A stretch of DNA of 64,000 bases from CAIWHR01 sp963830485 (GCA_963830485.1 CAWHNE010000021.1:124001-188000); one strand, 5' to 3'. Positions 19,589 to 29,094 are shown, counted from the first letter of the stretch. The notes: generated by a model not told the origin, from the sequence alone. Program-made: numbers and translations.

Positions 19589-20407
19589 CTACCGACACTT
19601 GGATGGTTCGAAAGCGCTGTCGACCTTCCACCCGGTCGAATCCGACATGAGTCGGGCAAGCACAACCCCATCGTCAGCAAGCGCTTCGTGCGAGAGTCGG
19701 ATCGAAGCGCCCTCCTCGACTCGTGAAGCGACCGTCCCGGTGCCGTCCGTAGGTGACGGGACAGGATCCGTCCCTCTCTCGGCGTATTCGACGATCACGT
19801 ATTGCGAGCAGCCAGGATTCCCGATCTGCATTGCAACAGAGGCATCCAGCTCGATCTCACGTCCGTGTCGATCGAGCGCCAGTCCGGGCTCGACCACGAC
19901 CGATGGAGACGCCCCGTCGACGGAGACAGTCACTGACATGCCGGTGACGACGCCCCAGCCGTGCAACGCCAGGTTGTGGCGCTGTCGCTGCCGAATCAAG
20001 TACTGCTGCTCGTCCCGAAAATCGGCGGCGCTCAACCGCTGTCCATCGAAATACGCGAGGCGCTTCGCGCCGCCAAAGCGCTCGACGTTGCCGCCGATTT
20101 CACTGATGCGGACACCCGCGGACGAGAGCGCGACGACGTAACCGCTGTCCGGGGGCGGCCACCGCGTCGTGATCGAGACGTACGTGTTCCCCGCAGCGCC
20201 ACCGCCCTCGCGATAGGAGACCGTGACGACGGCATCGCCCGATGGGCGCCGGCCATGCACGCCATCGCCGAACACGACGCGGCCCGTTGAAGCATCGACG
20301 AGGAAGACATTGTCGTCCGGCGCGGCCTCGCCCAGGCTTCGGGTTTCCCTCCATTCCTCTTCGTCGACGCGGACCGTAAATCGCCGTGCCGAGTCGCTGT
20401 CGTGCAT
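19589..20407 (-). CDS. Orphan baseplate-assembly-like protein
   Basis: 272 residues from an ATG with GAGGAGG eight bases ahead. Residues 1-85 resemble the short repeated domain in putative phage-type baseplate assembly proteins (ETRSLGEA, DNVFLVDASTGRVVFGDG, RRPSGDAVVTVSYREGGG). Residues 110-160 carry AYFDGQRLSAADF and HNLALHGWGVVTG, a motif found in large proteins near contractile-tail-like or unclassified giant-protein loci. The remainder is beta-rich. No tail, tube or sheath genes are nearby. Fragments of a second copy occur at 56.95 and 60.64 kb, so this gene family has been duplicated in the genome. Function is inference only. Confidence 0.6.
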   Translation of the reverse strand: MHDSDSARRFTVRVDEEEWRETRSLGEAAPDDNVFLVDASTGRVVFGDGVHGRRPSGDAVVTVSYREGGGAAGNTYVSITTRWPPPDSGYVVALSSAGVRISEIGGNVERFGGAKRLAYFDGQRLSAADFRDEQQYLIRQRQRHNLALHGWGVVTGMSVTVSVDGASPSVVVEPGLALDRHGREIELDASVAMQIGNPGCSQYVIVEYAERGTDPVPSPTDGTGTVASRVEEGASIRLSHEALADDGVVLARLMSDSTGWKVDSAFEPSKCR

Positions 20408-20634
20408 CGCCGAATCCTCCTCAGGTGAGATGAAGCATCAATGGGTTCTTCCGCGAATCATCGTGGAGTCGCGCTCGATGCGCGGTACTCTGCATCGGAT
20501 CCAGACTCGGAGCAACGGGACGCCCCAGAGATGACGCGGCACCCCCGCCCGAACCCGGTGCGGTGACGATCAAGATCGCTTGTGCTATTGATTAGTGGTT
20601 GCGATACCTACTGTGACGACAGCGGCGAGGGACG

Positions 20635-22545
20635 ATGCCGGCCACGCTCGAACACATCGACAACCAAACGCCCATGGGCGCCACCCTTCTGGGCGATGGG
20701 GCGACATTCCGCGCCTGGGCGCCGCATGCCAGGACGGTGCATGTGATCGGCGACTTCAATGCCTGGACTCGCAATGACGCCAGCCTTCTGACGCGCGACG
20801 ATAGCGGGCACTGGCGGGGCTTTGTTCCCCGGGTAGTTGATCGCCACCGCTACATGTTCTATGTGGTCGGCGAAGGCAGCGAGGGCCCGAAGCGGGATCC
20901 CTATGCACGCGAGCTCGAAACGCCGTTTCCTGCCACATGCATCGCTCGCAAGTCCGACTTTCCGTGGCACGAATGCGGGTACCGCACGCCACGGTTCGAG
21001 GATTTTCTGATCTACCAGCTTCACGTCGGGACATTCTTTACGCCGAACCTGCCGCGCAAGGGCGGCACGTTTCTCGACGTTGCGCGCAAGATACCGCACC
21101 TTGCCGAGCTCGGTGTCACCGCGCTTCAGCTGCTGCCGATCCAGGAGTTCGAGACCAGCTTCAGTCTCGGCTACAACGGGACCGACTATTTCTCGCCGGA
21201 GATGGATTTCGCCGTCGCGGACGCCGATCTCCCGCATTACGTTGCCGAGGTGAACCGGCTGCTCGACGCCAAGCGGTTGCACCGCTACGCGCCGGAAGAG
21301 CTGCGCGGCGAGATGAATCAGCTGAAGGCGCTCGTGGACTTGTGCCACGTGCACGGCCTCGCCGTGCTGCTGGACGTCGTCTACAACCACGCCGGCGGCG
21401 ACTTCGGCGACCAGAGCCTGTACTTCTTCGACCGCCAAAAGACCGAGGGAGGCAACCGGAACTCGCTCTACTTCACCGACAAGGGCCATGCGGGCGGGCT
21501 CGTGTTCGACTTCGGCAAGCCGGAGGTGCGGGACTTCCTGATCCAGAACGCCAAGTTCTTTCTGGATGAATACCGCGTCGACGGCTTCCGCTACGATCAG
21601 GTGAGCGTGATCGACCGGGATGGCGCGCCGCACGGCTGGGGCTTTTGCCAGGATCTCACCTCCACCGTCCGCTTTCAGCGACCGAGCGCACTCCAGAAGG
21701 CCGAGTATTGGGCGGTCAATCCGTACGTCGTGATCTCCCCGCCGAACGGAGCGGGTTTCGACACCTCGCTCACGGACGGTCTACGCATAGCCGTTCGCAA
21801 CGTCATCGGCGCCGCGAGTGCGCCGGACGAGCGCCCGCTCGACATGACGGGACTCGCGCGCAGTCTTTGGCCTGACGGTTTCACCGAGCACTGGCGCTTC
21901 GTCCAAGGCCCCGAGAACCACGACATCGTCTATGTCGGGCGAGAGCCCCGGATCGCGGGGCTCGGCGATCCCGGCAATCCACGCTCTTGGTATGCCCGCA
22001 GCCGCGCGCGCGTCGCGACCGGCATCAGCTTGACCGCCCCGGGCATTCCGATGCTCTTCATGGGCCAGGAATTCCTGGAGGACAAGCCGTGGTCGGACAA
22101 CTTCGAGTTTCACCGCGACCTGCTCCTGCACTGGGCGGGCCTCGATCATGGTGACAAGCAGATGCTCGATCATCTGCGCTTCACGCGCGATCTCATCCAC
22201 CTGCGCTGGCGCCATGCCGGACTGCGCGGCCAAGGGTTTCGCGTCGTGCATGTCCATGACGAGAATCGCGTGCTCGCCTTCCAGCGCTGGAGCGAAGGCG
22301 AGGGTCATGACGTGCTGGTGATCGTACATCTCGCGACGTTCGATCGGTTCGAGTATCGGATCGGATTTCCCGGCGGCGGCGAGTGGCGGGAAATCTTCAA
22401 CAGCGACGTCTACGAGAACTGGGTCAATCCCAACGTCGTGGGCAACGGAGGGCGCGTTGTCGCCGAACCGGAGCCGCTGCATGGTCTCGGCCATTCCGCC
22501 CGGCTTGTGCTGCCCGCCAACAGCGTGCTGATCTTCGCCCGGTGA
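20635..22545 (+). CDS. GH13 alpha-amylase family enzyme with CBM48
   Basis: 636 residues. Residues 15-95 form a CBM48/isoamylase N-terminal domain (FRAWAPHARTVHVIGDFNAW). The GH13 barrel follows with region I/II motifs VLLDVVYNHAG (residue about 245) and GFRYD with nucleophile Asp321. Glu357 (QKAEYW) is a candidate general acid, and NHD at 428-430 is the transition-state stabiliser. A C-terminal beta domain closes the protein. The arrangement resembles 1,4-alpha-glucan branching enzyme and malto-oligosyltrehalose trehalohydrolase, and I cannot separate them from sequence alone. It stands alone, without treY, treS or glg genes in the window. Confidence 0.85.
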   Translation: MPATLEHIDNQTPMGATLLGDGATFRAWAPHARTVHVIGDFNAWTRNDASLLTRDDSGHWRGFVPRVVDRHRYMFYVVGEGSEGPKRDPYARELETPFPATCIARKSDFPWHECGYRTPRFEDFLIYQLHVGTFFTPNLPRKGGTFLDVARKIPHLAELGVTALQLLPIQEFETSFSLGYNGTDYFSPEMDFAVADADLPHYVAEVNRLLDAKRLHRYAPEELRGEMNQLKALVDLCHVHGLAVLLDVVYNHAGGDFGDQSLYFFDRQKTEGGNRNSLYFTDKGHAGGLVFDFGKPEVRDFLIQNAKFFLDEYRVDGFRYDQVSVIDRDGAPHGWGFCQDLTSTVRFQRPSALQKAEYWAVNPYVVISPPNGAGFDTSLTDGLRIAVRNVIGAASAPDERPLDMTGLARSLWPDGFTEHWRFVQGPENHDIVYVGREPRIAGLGDPGNPRSWYARSRARVATGISLTAPGIPMLFMGQEFLEDKPWSDNFEFHRDLLLHWAGLDHGDKQMLDHLRFTRDLIHLRWRHAGLRGQGFRVVHVHDENRVLAFQRWSEGEGHDVLVIVHLATFDRFEYRIGFPGGGEWREIFNSDVYENWVNPNVVGNGGRVVAEPEPLHGLGHSARLVLPANSVLIFAR

Positions 22546-22690
22546 CGCGGCGACGACCGGCGGAAGGCATGCCGTGCTCGAGGCGGGCGAGTTCAGCCAT
22601 CCATGTGATTATTCCGCGGACCGCATGCCGAATCGGCGATGTTTCAGGTGTTCCGGAAGGAATATGGTTCGGTGACGAGGAGGACTTCCC

Positions 22691-23920
22691 ATGCGCTATC
22701 GGAAGAACATCAACTGTCTGACCACCAACGAGCTTCACGATCTGCGGGAAGCCCTGGCTGCGATGTACGCACTGCCGGCCAGCGATCCGAACAGCTTCGC
22801 GACGATCGCGAGCTTCCACGGCGGACCGCCGATCGCCTACTGCTCGCATGGCGCGCCGGGGTTCTTCACCTGGCACCGCGCCTACCTCATGGCGTTCGAG
22901 AACGCGCTCCGCGTCGTCGGCTGCCAGGTCACGCTTCCCTACTGGAACTGGTCCTCGGGGCCGTCAACCGGCGTCCCCGCGGCGTGCCGCCTGCCGACGT
23001 ACGTGAACCGAGTGGGTGCGACCGTAGCCAATCCTCTGTTTAGCGGCCCGCGAGCGGGTGGCGGTCAGACGAATCGCCGCGCGGACATCGACACCACTGC
23101 GTACGACGACCTGGCGACGGGCGCCCAGGCAGCGATGACCGCCGGGACATTCGTCTCCTTCCAAAATCAGGTCAGCGGGGTGCACGGCAGCGTGCACGGC
23201 CGCACGGGCGGAGACATGGGCAGCGTGCCCACGGCGGCCTACGACCCGATCTTCTATCTGCACCATGCCAACGTGGACCGGCTCTGGGCAGACTGGCAGG
23301 TCACACACCCAGGGCCGCTTCCTGCGGCGGAGGCCGGTTTTCAGCTTCAACCGTTCCCGCGGCCGTTCAGCACCGCCTGGCAAACCGGTTCGGACATGGA
23401 ATCGACGGACGCACTCGGCTATCGGTACCGAAGGTTCTGCTTCCTGATCCCGCCGTTCAAGGTGTGGGAAGTCGTCAAGTTCGATTGGCCGTTTCCGTTA
23501 CGTGACTTGGTCGATTCGGTCCGGGTCGTGCTCAAGAGCCACCACATGCAGCCCGAGCCCGTCGAGATCCGCGCCTTTGTCAACCAGCCCGACGCCAACG
23601 CCCGCACGCAGACCATCGGCAACCCGGCGTTCGCCGGCGCCACTGCGTTCTTCGGTCACGGCAGCCCGGATCCGCACGGCCAGAAGCCGGGACACGAGGC
23701 TCCCGCGGGGCATGGCGGCCACGGCGAGACGCCGAGACCACCCCCGCAGGCCGGCGTCAAGGAACGCTTCGACCTCGAGTTGAACATTACGAAGACGCTC
23801 CGCGCGCTGCAGGCCGACACCAGCGAAGTGGTACTAAAACTCGTCGCGGTGGATTTTGCCGGCAACGAAATTCCGGCCGAGAAACTGATCCTGGAGGAGA
23901 CCGTCATCGAGTTCGAGTAA
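22691..23920 (+). CDS. Tyrosinase family copper protein
   Basis: 409 residues, start preceded by GAGGAGG. Type-3 copper site: CuA ligands His43, His53 and His62, with Cys51 two residues before His53, the position that forms a Cys-His thioether in many polyphenol oxidases. CuB ligands are His165, His169 and His192 in a YLHHANVDRLW motif. Residues about 250-409 are a C-terminal beta domain interrupted by a His/Gly/Pro-rich linker near 325-350. No signal peptide. It probably oxidises mono- or diphenols to quinones. The C-terminal domain may shield the active site as in plant and fungal zymogens. No caddie gene is adjacent. Confidence 0.9.
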   Translation: MRYRKNINCLTTNELHDLREALAAMYALPASDPNSFATIASFHGGPPIAYCSHGAPGFFTWHRAYLMAFENALRVVGCQVTLPYWNWSSGPSTGVPAACRLPTYVNRVGATVANPLFSGPRAGGGQTNRRADIDTTAYDDLATGAQAAMTAGTFVSFQNQVSGVHGSVHGRTGGDMGSVPTAAYDPIFYLHHANVDRLWADWQVTHPGPLPAAEAGFQLQPFPRPFSTAWQTGSDMESTDALGYRYRRFCFLIPPFKVWEVVKFDWPFPLRDLVDSVRVVLKSHHMQPEPVEIRAFVNQPDANARTQTIGNPAFAGATAFFGHGSPDPHGQKPGHEAPAGHGGHGETPRPPPQAGVKERFDLELNITKTLRALQADTSEVVLKLVAVDFAGNEIPAEKLILEETVIEFE

Positions 23921-24178
23921 CGAGGCCGACGGCGGTCGAACGGCCGACGTACCGCTGGCATTACGGCACGATTGCTGGATTCGTGACGTTCGCTTCGTGG
24001 AGTTGCACGATGGCCCCTTCGGGTCGAACCAAGACCGTCGACGATCAGGCGGCTCGCGGCCAACTACGGTCGTTGCACGTTGCGCTCCAAACCAGCCGTT
24101 CATTTGTGCTTGCGACCAGGACAGGGCTTTGGTCGATGTGCGCGCGAACAGCGAGGCCGTGCGGTTGGCGATCCGCAG

Positions 24179-24378
24179 CATACAGGTACGGTGAAATGGT
24201 TCAGCGACAGCAAAGGGATCGGCTTTATCAAACCCGACTCCGGCGGCAAGGATCTCTTTGCACATTTTTCAGCGATTGAAGCCGAAGGCCACAAAATCCT
24301 ACGGGAAGACCAGAAGGTCTCCTACGACGTGACGACGGCCCGAAGGGGAGCCGGGTGTCGAATATCAAATCGCTCGAA
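24179..24378 (+). pseudogene. Broken CspA-family cold-shock gene
   Basis: Forward translation gives TGTVKWFSDSKGIGFIKPD and DLFAHFSAIEAEG, the cold-shock domain with RNP1 (KGIGFIKP) and RNP2 (DLFAHF). There is no start codon just before the TGTVKWF start, where ATG-Ala or ATG-Gln is normal, and near 24335 the frame shifts: the expected GPKGSRVSNIKS tail is present only in another frame. With two defects it is probably non-functional, although both could be base-call errors. Confidence 0.65.
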
Positions 24379-24518
24379 TTATCCGATTCAACGAGCGAAC
24401 CACCCAATCCTTGGCTATGAGCGTCGGCGCCTAAGGCGGAACCGGAGTCACCTCGCGACTTTCGGATCATCGACGACTGAGGCGAGGCACGTCTACGACT
24501 GCTGCCCGAGCAGGGTTG

Positions 24519-25400
24519 TCATGCGTCGGGCGGCGGGTGCCTGTCTGCGTTTTGGAAATGCAGCGGGTCTCTGAGATTCTGTAACTCCCGGTAATAATAG
24601 AGCGGCGTTGGTCGCTTTCCCTTGACCCTCAACCGTCTTAGAAATTCGATTTCCTCCTGCGTCACATTATTGCTGAGTGAAGCATCTCCAAGGAATCCAT
24701 TGAGCCCTGGCTCGCCGTCGAAAGGCTGGTCGGGTTCCGTTTCAACAAACTCAAATCGCTTCGACTCCCCCGGAGCCAATCTGCCGTTAAGCGCAATTTG
24801 CATCGCGAAGTCCGACAAGTTTATTTCCCAGGACTCGATCAGCGGATCCAGGAAGGAAACGCAGTTCTCCAGTGATACGTGGAAGATGTCCGTGTCTAGA
24901 AACTCGAGGATCACGACCCGCATCTGCTTATAGCTTCGGCCACTGAGTCGAGCCACAGAGTGGAGCCACTTTTCATTTTTCAATTCCTCCCTGGCGACTC
25001 GCTTGCTTACATCCAGAAGTTTCTGTGTGACGAGGCGTTCGAGCTCCCCAAAGGGCTGCTTCTCAAAAATCGCTCGTATCTCTTGCCGCCTTTCAGGCGC
25101 GCACTTCCGAAGTACCAACTGTCGAACTTCATGAAACAAGGGCGCCGGGGGGGCCTCGAAACTTCGTTTCAACGCTTCCCTTCTCTGTAACTCAGCCAAC
25201 TTCGCCAGCTTGCCGCTCGAGAGCTTGAGAAACTTGCCCATCTTCTCGTAGATGTCTGTTCGGTCAGGCGCGGGGGGCAATTTCCTCCGAGTCAGCAGCT
25301 GAGAAATATAGGACTCGGTTACCTCGGTCGCCGCCGCCAGGTCCTTCTGCTCGAAGCCCAATTGCTCCAGCCGCTGCTTGATGACTAAACAGACATCCAC
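24519..25400 (-). CDS. XRE-family transcriptional regulator
   Basis: 293 residues. The N-terminal HTH (residues 5-45: KQRLEQLGFEQKDLAAATEVTESYISQLL) is a Cro/C1 type. The rest is a helical and beta domain of unknown ligand found mainly in betaproteobacterial regulators (QPFGELERLVTQKLLD, ENCVSFLDPLIESW). The start codon faces a divergent promoter at 25.46-25.49 kb, where a perfect palindrome overlaps the -35 element, so it may control itself and the small ABM-like gene next to it. The base composition is less GC-rich than its neighbours. Confidence 0.85.
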   Translation of the reverse strand: MDVCLVIKQRLEQLGFEQKDLAAATEVTESYISQLLTRRKLPPAPDRTDIYEKMGKFLKLSSGKLAKLAELQRREALKRSFEAPPAPLFHEVRQLVLRKCAPERRQEIRAIFEKQPFGELERLVTQKLLDVSKRVAREELKNEKWLHSVARLSGRSYKQMRVVILEFLDTDIFHVSLENCVSFLDPLIESWEINLSDFAMQIALNGRLAPGESKRFEFVETEPDQPFDGEPGLNGFLGDASLSNNVTQEEIEFLRRLRVKGKRPTPLYYYRELQNLRDPLHFQNADRHPPPDA

Positions 25401-25458
25401 CGGAAGCTCCCGTAATTAACCGCCGCGAATTAAGCATTGCCGATATTCCAAGAAACCG

Positions 25459-25472
25459 CTTGACAGGTCAAG
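25459..25472. promoter_or_regulatory. Palindrome CTTGACAGGTCAAG overlapping a -35 box
   Basis: A 6-bp inverted repeat around AG, sitting exactly on the -35 hexamer of the rightward promoter and 60 bases before the XRE start codon. Location and symmetry fit an operator for the adjacent XRE regulator; this is inference. Confidence 0.5.
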
Positions 25473-25488
25473 AGACTTCACCTATTCT
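25460..25488 (+). promoter_or_regulatory. Sigma-70 promoter of the ABM-like gene
   Basis: TTGACA and TATTCT are separated by exactly 17 bases. It lies 91 bases before the ATG at 25579, in an unusually AT-rich stretch. Confidence 0.65.
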
Positions 25489-25578
25489 CGTTAATGACTG
25501 ATGGAGTTCTCCAGCATTATTAACTAGAGATGGTTACCTGGAAATGCTCCCTTGGCCATGACAACCAAGGAGATCGAT

Positions 25579-25899
25579 ATGTATGCACGTCGCGTATCCA
25601 TGAAGTTGAAACCCAACAGCACCGTCGAGTTTACCCAGCGGTTGGAAAAGGACGTCATCCCGATGCTTCGGAAGCAAAGCGGGTTTAAGGACGAAATCAC
25701 GTTCGTTGCCCCGGGCGGAATCGAAGCGTTCGGTGTGAGTTTGTGGGACACCAAGCAAAACGCCGACACGTACGATCGTGGGCATTACGCAGAAGTGACG
25801 AAGATCCTGGCGAAGGTGGTTGAAGGAACTCCGCGCGTTGAAACCTACGAGGTTGCTAACTCCACTTTCCATAAGATCGCTGCTGCAGCGACGGCCTAA
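25579..25899 (+). CDS. Small antibiotic-monooxygenase-like protein
   Basis: 106 residues from an ATG with AAGGAG seven bases ahead. The MYARRVSMKLKPNSTVEFTQRLEKDVIPML opening and FVAPGGIEAFGVSLWDT middle suggest a ferredoxin-like ABM fold, as in small monooxygenase or stress proteins that dimerise. No catalytic residues can be assigned. Own promoter and terminator, so monocistronic. It is divergent from the XRE regulator and likely under its control. Confidence 0.65.
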   Translation: MYARRVSMKLKPNSTVEFTQRLEKDVIPMLRKQSGFKDEITFVAPGGIEAFGVSLWDTKQNADTYDRGHYAEVTKILAKVVEGTPRVETYEVANSTFHKIAAAATA

Positions 25900-25976
25900 A
25901 GCCGGTAGGCGTTTGGGTTTGCCTGGAGCGCAAAATAGCTCCAAGCGCAGCCATCGTGGCGATGCCACTGGTTATC

Positions 25977-26018
25977 GGCAGTGGCCCGACCCTCAACCGG
26001 GCCACTGCCTTCTTTTCT
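25977..26018 (+). terminator. Rho-independent terminator
   Basis: A perfect 12-bp stem (GGCAGTGGCCCG / CGGGCCACTGCC) with a 9-base loop, followed by TTCTTTTCT. It closes the ABM-like transcript. Confidence 0.9.
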
Positions 26019-26083
26019 GAGGCCCCGAAACGTAAGCAGTTTGAGCTCCGGACCGGAGCGTGACTATTGAAATGGAAGACACT

Positions 26084-26509
26084 ATGCAAAACCTAATCTC
26101 TTATGATCCCAGAACTGAAACCGGTCTTGACGAATTGTTTCGCGGTTTTTTCCGGCCCGTGCGCGTTGAAGGCGCACCCACGCCGGTAATGATCAAGATG
26201 GATGTCACGGAAACCGAGAACGGTTACTTGATTCATTCCGAAATGCCAGGCGTGAAGAAGGAAGACATCGACGTCGCGATCGAGGGCAACCAAATCACGA
26301 TCGCGGCCGAAGTTAAGCGGGAATGGGAAGAGAAGGAAGGCGCCAGGATGCTGCGCAACGAGCGATATTTCGGCAACATCTATCGCAGCTTTACGCTACC
26401 GGTGGAGCTGGATGAGTCGGCGTGTGAGGCCAAGTACGACAGCGGCGTCCTCGAACTCAGGCTGATTAAGAAGGCCACGGCGCCGGGGAAGAGGCTGGCT
26501 ATCGGATAA
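26084..26509 (+). CDS. Small heat-shock protein Hsp20
   Basis: About 141 residues. Alpha-crystallin domain spans about residues 35-130: VTETENGYLIHSEMPGVKKEDIDVAIEGN, then the RSFTLP strand and the YDSGVLEL motif near the C-terminus. Chaperone that holds unfolding proteins. The ATG at 26084 is preceded by GGAAG; an in-frame ATG at 26072 and GTG at 26060 are alternatives. A terminator lies 150 bases downstream. Confidence 0.9.
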   Translation: MQNLISYDPRTETGLDELFRGFFRPVRVEGAPTPVMIKMDVTETENGYLIHSEMPGVKKEDIDVAIEGNQITIAAEVKREWEEKEGARMLRNERYFGNIYRSFTLPVELDESACEAKYDSGVLELRLIKKATAPGKRLAIG

Positions 26510-27020
26510 GACTTCAGGGATCACGTTCTTCTGACAGCGACAAAATGTCGTAAAGCCGCGTTCGCGTGGCCGGCAATTGCGATGTCAGGGGAACGGGGTC
26601 GTCAGCACTATCGGCACGCATTGATCCTGGCAAGTCGACGTCGTTAGCTTCTGCAAGAGCTCCGGTTGTGTGACCGGGGCTTTTGCCTTTTCCATGGCCT
26701 CCGGTCGTGCCAGACCACGGTGTCGTTCTCGCCGTGCTGGGCAAAGTGTAGGGCCCGTTACCGCGGTCCGAATGCCTGCTTCCCAGCTCAACGTATGGCT
26801 GGTTAGGGTAAGCAGCCGTTGATGACTGGCTACAACCGGACGTAGCGCGTTGTCCTTCAAAGCGGCCAGTCGTGCTCACCATGGCCGGAGACATTGCTGC
26901 AGCGACCAGCCGCTGTCGATAGATCACAGCGATTCCGGTTGGCACTTGACGCGTCACACACCGTATACACGTGGAGTAATTGACAGTGGATTGTTCCTTC
27001 GAATTGCCGAAGAACAGCGC
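26510..27020. other. Intergenic region, non-coding apart from a terminator
   Basis: Lower-complexity mosaic with no convincing reading frame. A hairpin terminator sits at 26659-26690. No good sigma-70 promoter for the following ABC substrate-binding gene was found. Confidence 0.5.
26659..26690 (+). terminator. Rho-independent terminator after hsp20
   Basis: An 8-bp stem (GCTCCGGT / ACCGGGGC, one G-T pair) with a 6-base loop, then TTTTGCCTTTT. About 150 bases beyond the Hsp20 stop. Confidence 0.7.
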
Positions 27021-28004
27021 ATGGTTACACGTCGCAGAGTCTTCCTAGCACTTGGAGCCAGCGCGCTCGCGGCGCCATGTGCATCTTTGGCTCAAGTGTA
27101 TGGTGCAAGAATCCCGCACATCGACTATCTATCCCAAGGGTCGGAGGCAGACCGCGGCGTTTTTCTCGGCGCATTTAGGGAAGGGCTTCGGGAGTTTGGA
27201 TGGATCGACGGCAAGAACGTAGTCATCGACGTACACTGGGCCCCCGCGTATGCGTTTCCACAACTAGCCGCGTCTTTGGTCAAGCGCAACCCGGCCGCGA
27301 TCGTGGGGACCTGCATCCCGTCGACGCGCGCAGCAAAGAACGCCACGACTACTATTCCGGTGGTCATGTCAGTGAACGGCGACCCGGTGGAATCCGGGCT
27401 CGTGGCAAGCCTCGCGCGACCTGGCGCAAACGTTACCGGTACGTCAACGCTGTTCGAAGAATTGATTCCCAAGTGGTTCGAAATCATTGCCACGACAATT
27501 CCCAACATCCGCACTGTCGCCGTGATGGCAAACCCGGAAGGTGTTGGCGATGAATATTGGTGGGCGCAGGCTCAGCAGGCGGCAGAGCGCATCCGTTTGA
27601 ATGTTGTACGCGCGGAGGCGCGCACTCCGGCGGGCTTTGACCGGGAATTTGGGAGCATGAAGAAGCAGCGTGTCGACGCGTTTATCTTGATGGTCGACGC
27701 ATATTTTCTGAACGAGATGCAACGCATCGTGGCGCTAGCGAATGAATACAAACTCCCTGGAATATACGGCTTTCGCGAGTACGTGGAGGCAGGCGGCCTC
27801 ATCAGCTACGGTCTGAGTTACCGCGACTACTACAAGGGCGTCGCACGCTACGTCGACAAAGTGCTTCGAGGAACCAAGCCTGCCGACCTTCCGGTGGAGC
27901 AACCCGCTAAGATCCAGCTGGTGATCAATCTGAAAACCGCGAAGTCGCTGGGGCTGACGATCCCGCAGTCGGTGCTGACGCGCGCGGACGAAGTCATTCA
28001 GTAA
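27021..28004 (+). CDS. ABC transporter substrate-binding protein (PF04392 type)
   Basis: 327 residues. The N-terminus has consecutive arginines (TRRRVFLALGASALAAP), a Tat- or Sec-type signal. The rest is the two-lobed fold of the TrpX/YtlB-type family: GFREGLREFGWIDGKNV-like helix, PVVMSVNGDPVESGLVASLARPGANVTG, and IPQSVLTRADEVIQ at the C-terminus, a very characteristic ending. No permease or ATPase gene is adjacent, a common orphan arrangement in soil proteobacteria. Ligand unknown, possibly an amino acid or aromatic compound. Confidence 0.85.
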   Translation: MVTRRRVFLALGASALAAPCASLAQVYGARIPHIDYLSQGSEADRGVFLGAFREGLREFGWIDGKNVVIDVHWAPAYAFPQLAASLVKRNPAAIVGTCIPSTRAAKNATTTIPVVMSVNGDPVESGLVASLARPGANVTGTSTLFEELIPKWFEIIATTIPNIRTVAVMANPEGVGDEYWWAQAQQAAERIRLNVVRAEARTPAGFDREFGSMKKQRVDAFILMVDAYFLNEMQRIVALANEYKLPGIYGFREYVEAGGLISYGLSYRDYYKGVARYVDKVLRGTKPADLPVEQPAKIQLVINLKTAKSLGLTIPQSVLTRADEVIQ

Positions 28005-28215
28005 CCAGGCGTTTCGGACTGTTCGCGGTTCTCGCGCTGCTGGCCTGGTCGCCGGTTGACTCGATTCGCTGACCGTCTGCTTTGCAAAGGACTTGCCGTC
28101 TGCAACGGGACCCCCAGCGGAGATGGAGGCTTTCAGAAAGCAGACGCTCAACGCTGCTACTCAGCCCCGCCGACCAAAGTGATGACCGAGAGCCCCGCCA
28201 TCATTATTCCGCATT

Positions 28216-29094
28216 TCACGGAAGCGGTTGCGGCTTAAGTCCGAAGACCTTCCTCACCGGCAGCAGGTCGGCGAATTTCGCTTCGCGCTTCTCGCCTTTC
28301 GCCCTGATGCTCTCCATTACGTCTGCTTCCGGGTTGAACATGCCGGCCTGCCATGTCGCAATGTAGTCGAGGCCGTCGGCAATCGAGTGATCGCGCGCGT
28401 AATTGATCATCACCTTCGAACCATGCACGGCGAGCGGCGATTTTTCGGCGATACCCTTCGCAATATCCATCACGTAATCGAGCATCTCTTCGCGCGTCGG
28501 AAACACCGCGTTGACCAGACCAAGTTCCAGTGCCCTCTGCGCCGATAGGCGGCGGCCCGTATAGGCAAGTTCGCGCACCATGCCCTGCGGTACTAGATGG
28601 CAGAGTCTAGGGAATGTGCCAAGGTCCGCGGTCATGCCGATATTGACTTCCTGGATGACAAAGAACGCGTCGGCCGTTGCATAACGGCAATCGCAGGCGC
28701 TGGCGAAATCAACTGCGCCGCCGACGCAGCCTCCTTGGATTGCCATCAGCACCGGCATACGGGCGCGCTCGATGACGTTGAAGGTCTCCTGGATGTCGAG
28801 CACGCCGCGGCGCATATTCGCGCGCCCGCGGCCGCGCTCCTCACGCGAACGCGCGGCGGAGTTCTCCGCGGAACCGCCGCTACTGAATGCCGACAGGTCC
28901 ATGCCTGCGGAGAAATGCTTGCCGGTGGAGGAGATCACAATGACGCGTGCCTTAGCGTTGTCGTCGATGTCACGCACAATCTGGGGTAGCTCGTTCCAGA
29001 ATTCCGGCACCATGGTGTTGAGATCGTCGCCGCGCTTGAGCTGGATATGGGCGATGTTGTCGGCAATCTCAACGTTGAAGCAGCGATACGTCAT
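28216..29094 (-). CDS. Crotonase, delta3,5-delta2,4-dienoyl-CoA isomerase-like
   Basis: 292 residues, ATG preceded by GGAGACT. Crotonase fold with oxyanion-hole regions GKHFSAGMDLSAF and QGGCVGGAVDFASACD. The isomerase-type acid residues are present: an Asp in ACDCRY, then Glu and Asp eight residues apart in EVNIGMTAD, matching the ECH1 pattern. It would shift double bonds in dienoyl-CoA during beta-oxidation of unsaturated fatty acids, or act in a related CoA pathway. No other beta-oxidation gene is adjacent. Confidence 0.85.
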   Translation of the reverse strand: MTYRCFNVEIADNIAHIQLKRGDDLNTMVPEFWNELPQIVRDIDDNAKARVIVISSTGKHFSAGMDLSAFSSGGSAENSAARSREERGRGRANMRRGVLDIQETFNVIERARMPVLMAIQGGCVGGAVDFASACDCRYATADAFFVIQEVNIGMTADLGTFPRLCHLVPQGMVRELAYTGRRLSAQRALELGLVNAVFPTREEMLDYVMDIAKGIAEKSPLAVHGSKVMINYARDHSIADGLDYIATWQAGMFNPEADVMESIRAKGEKREAKFADLLPVRKVFGLKPQPLP

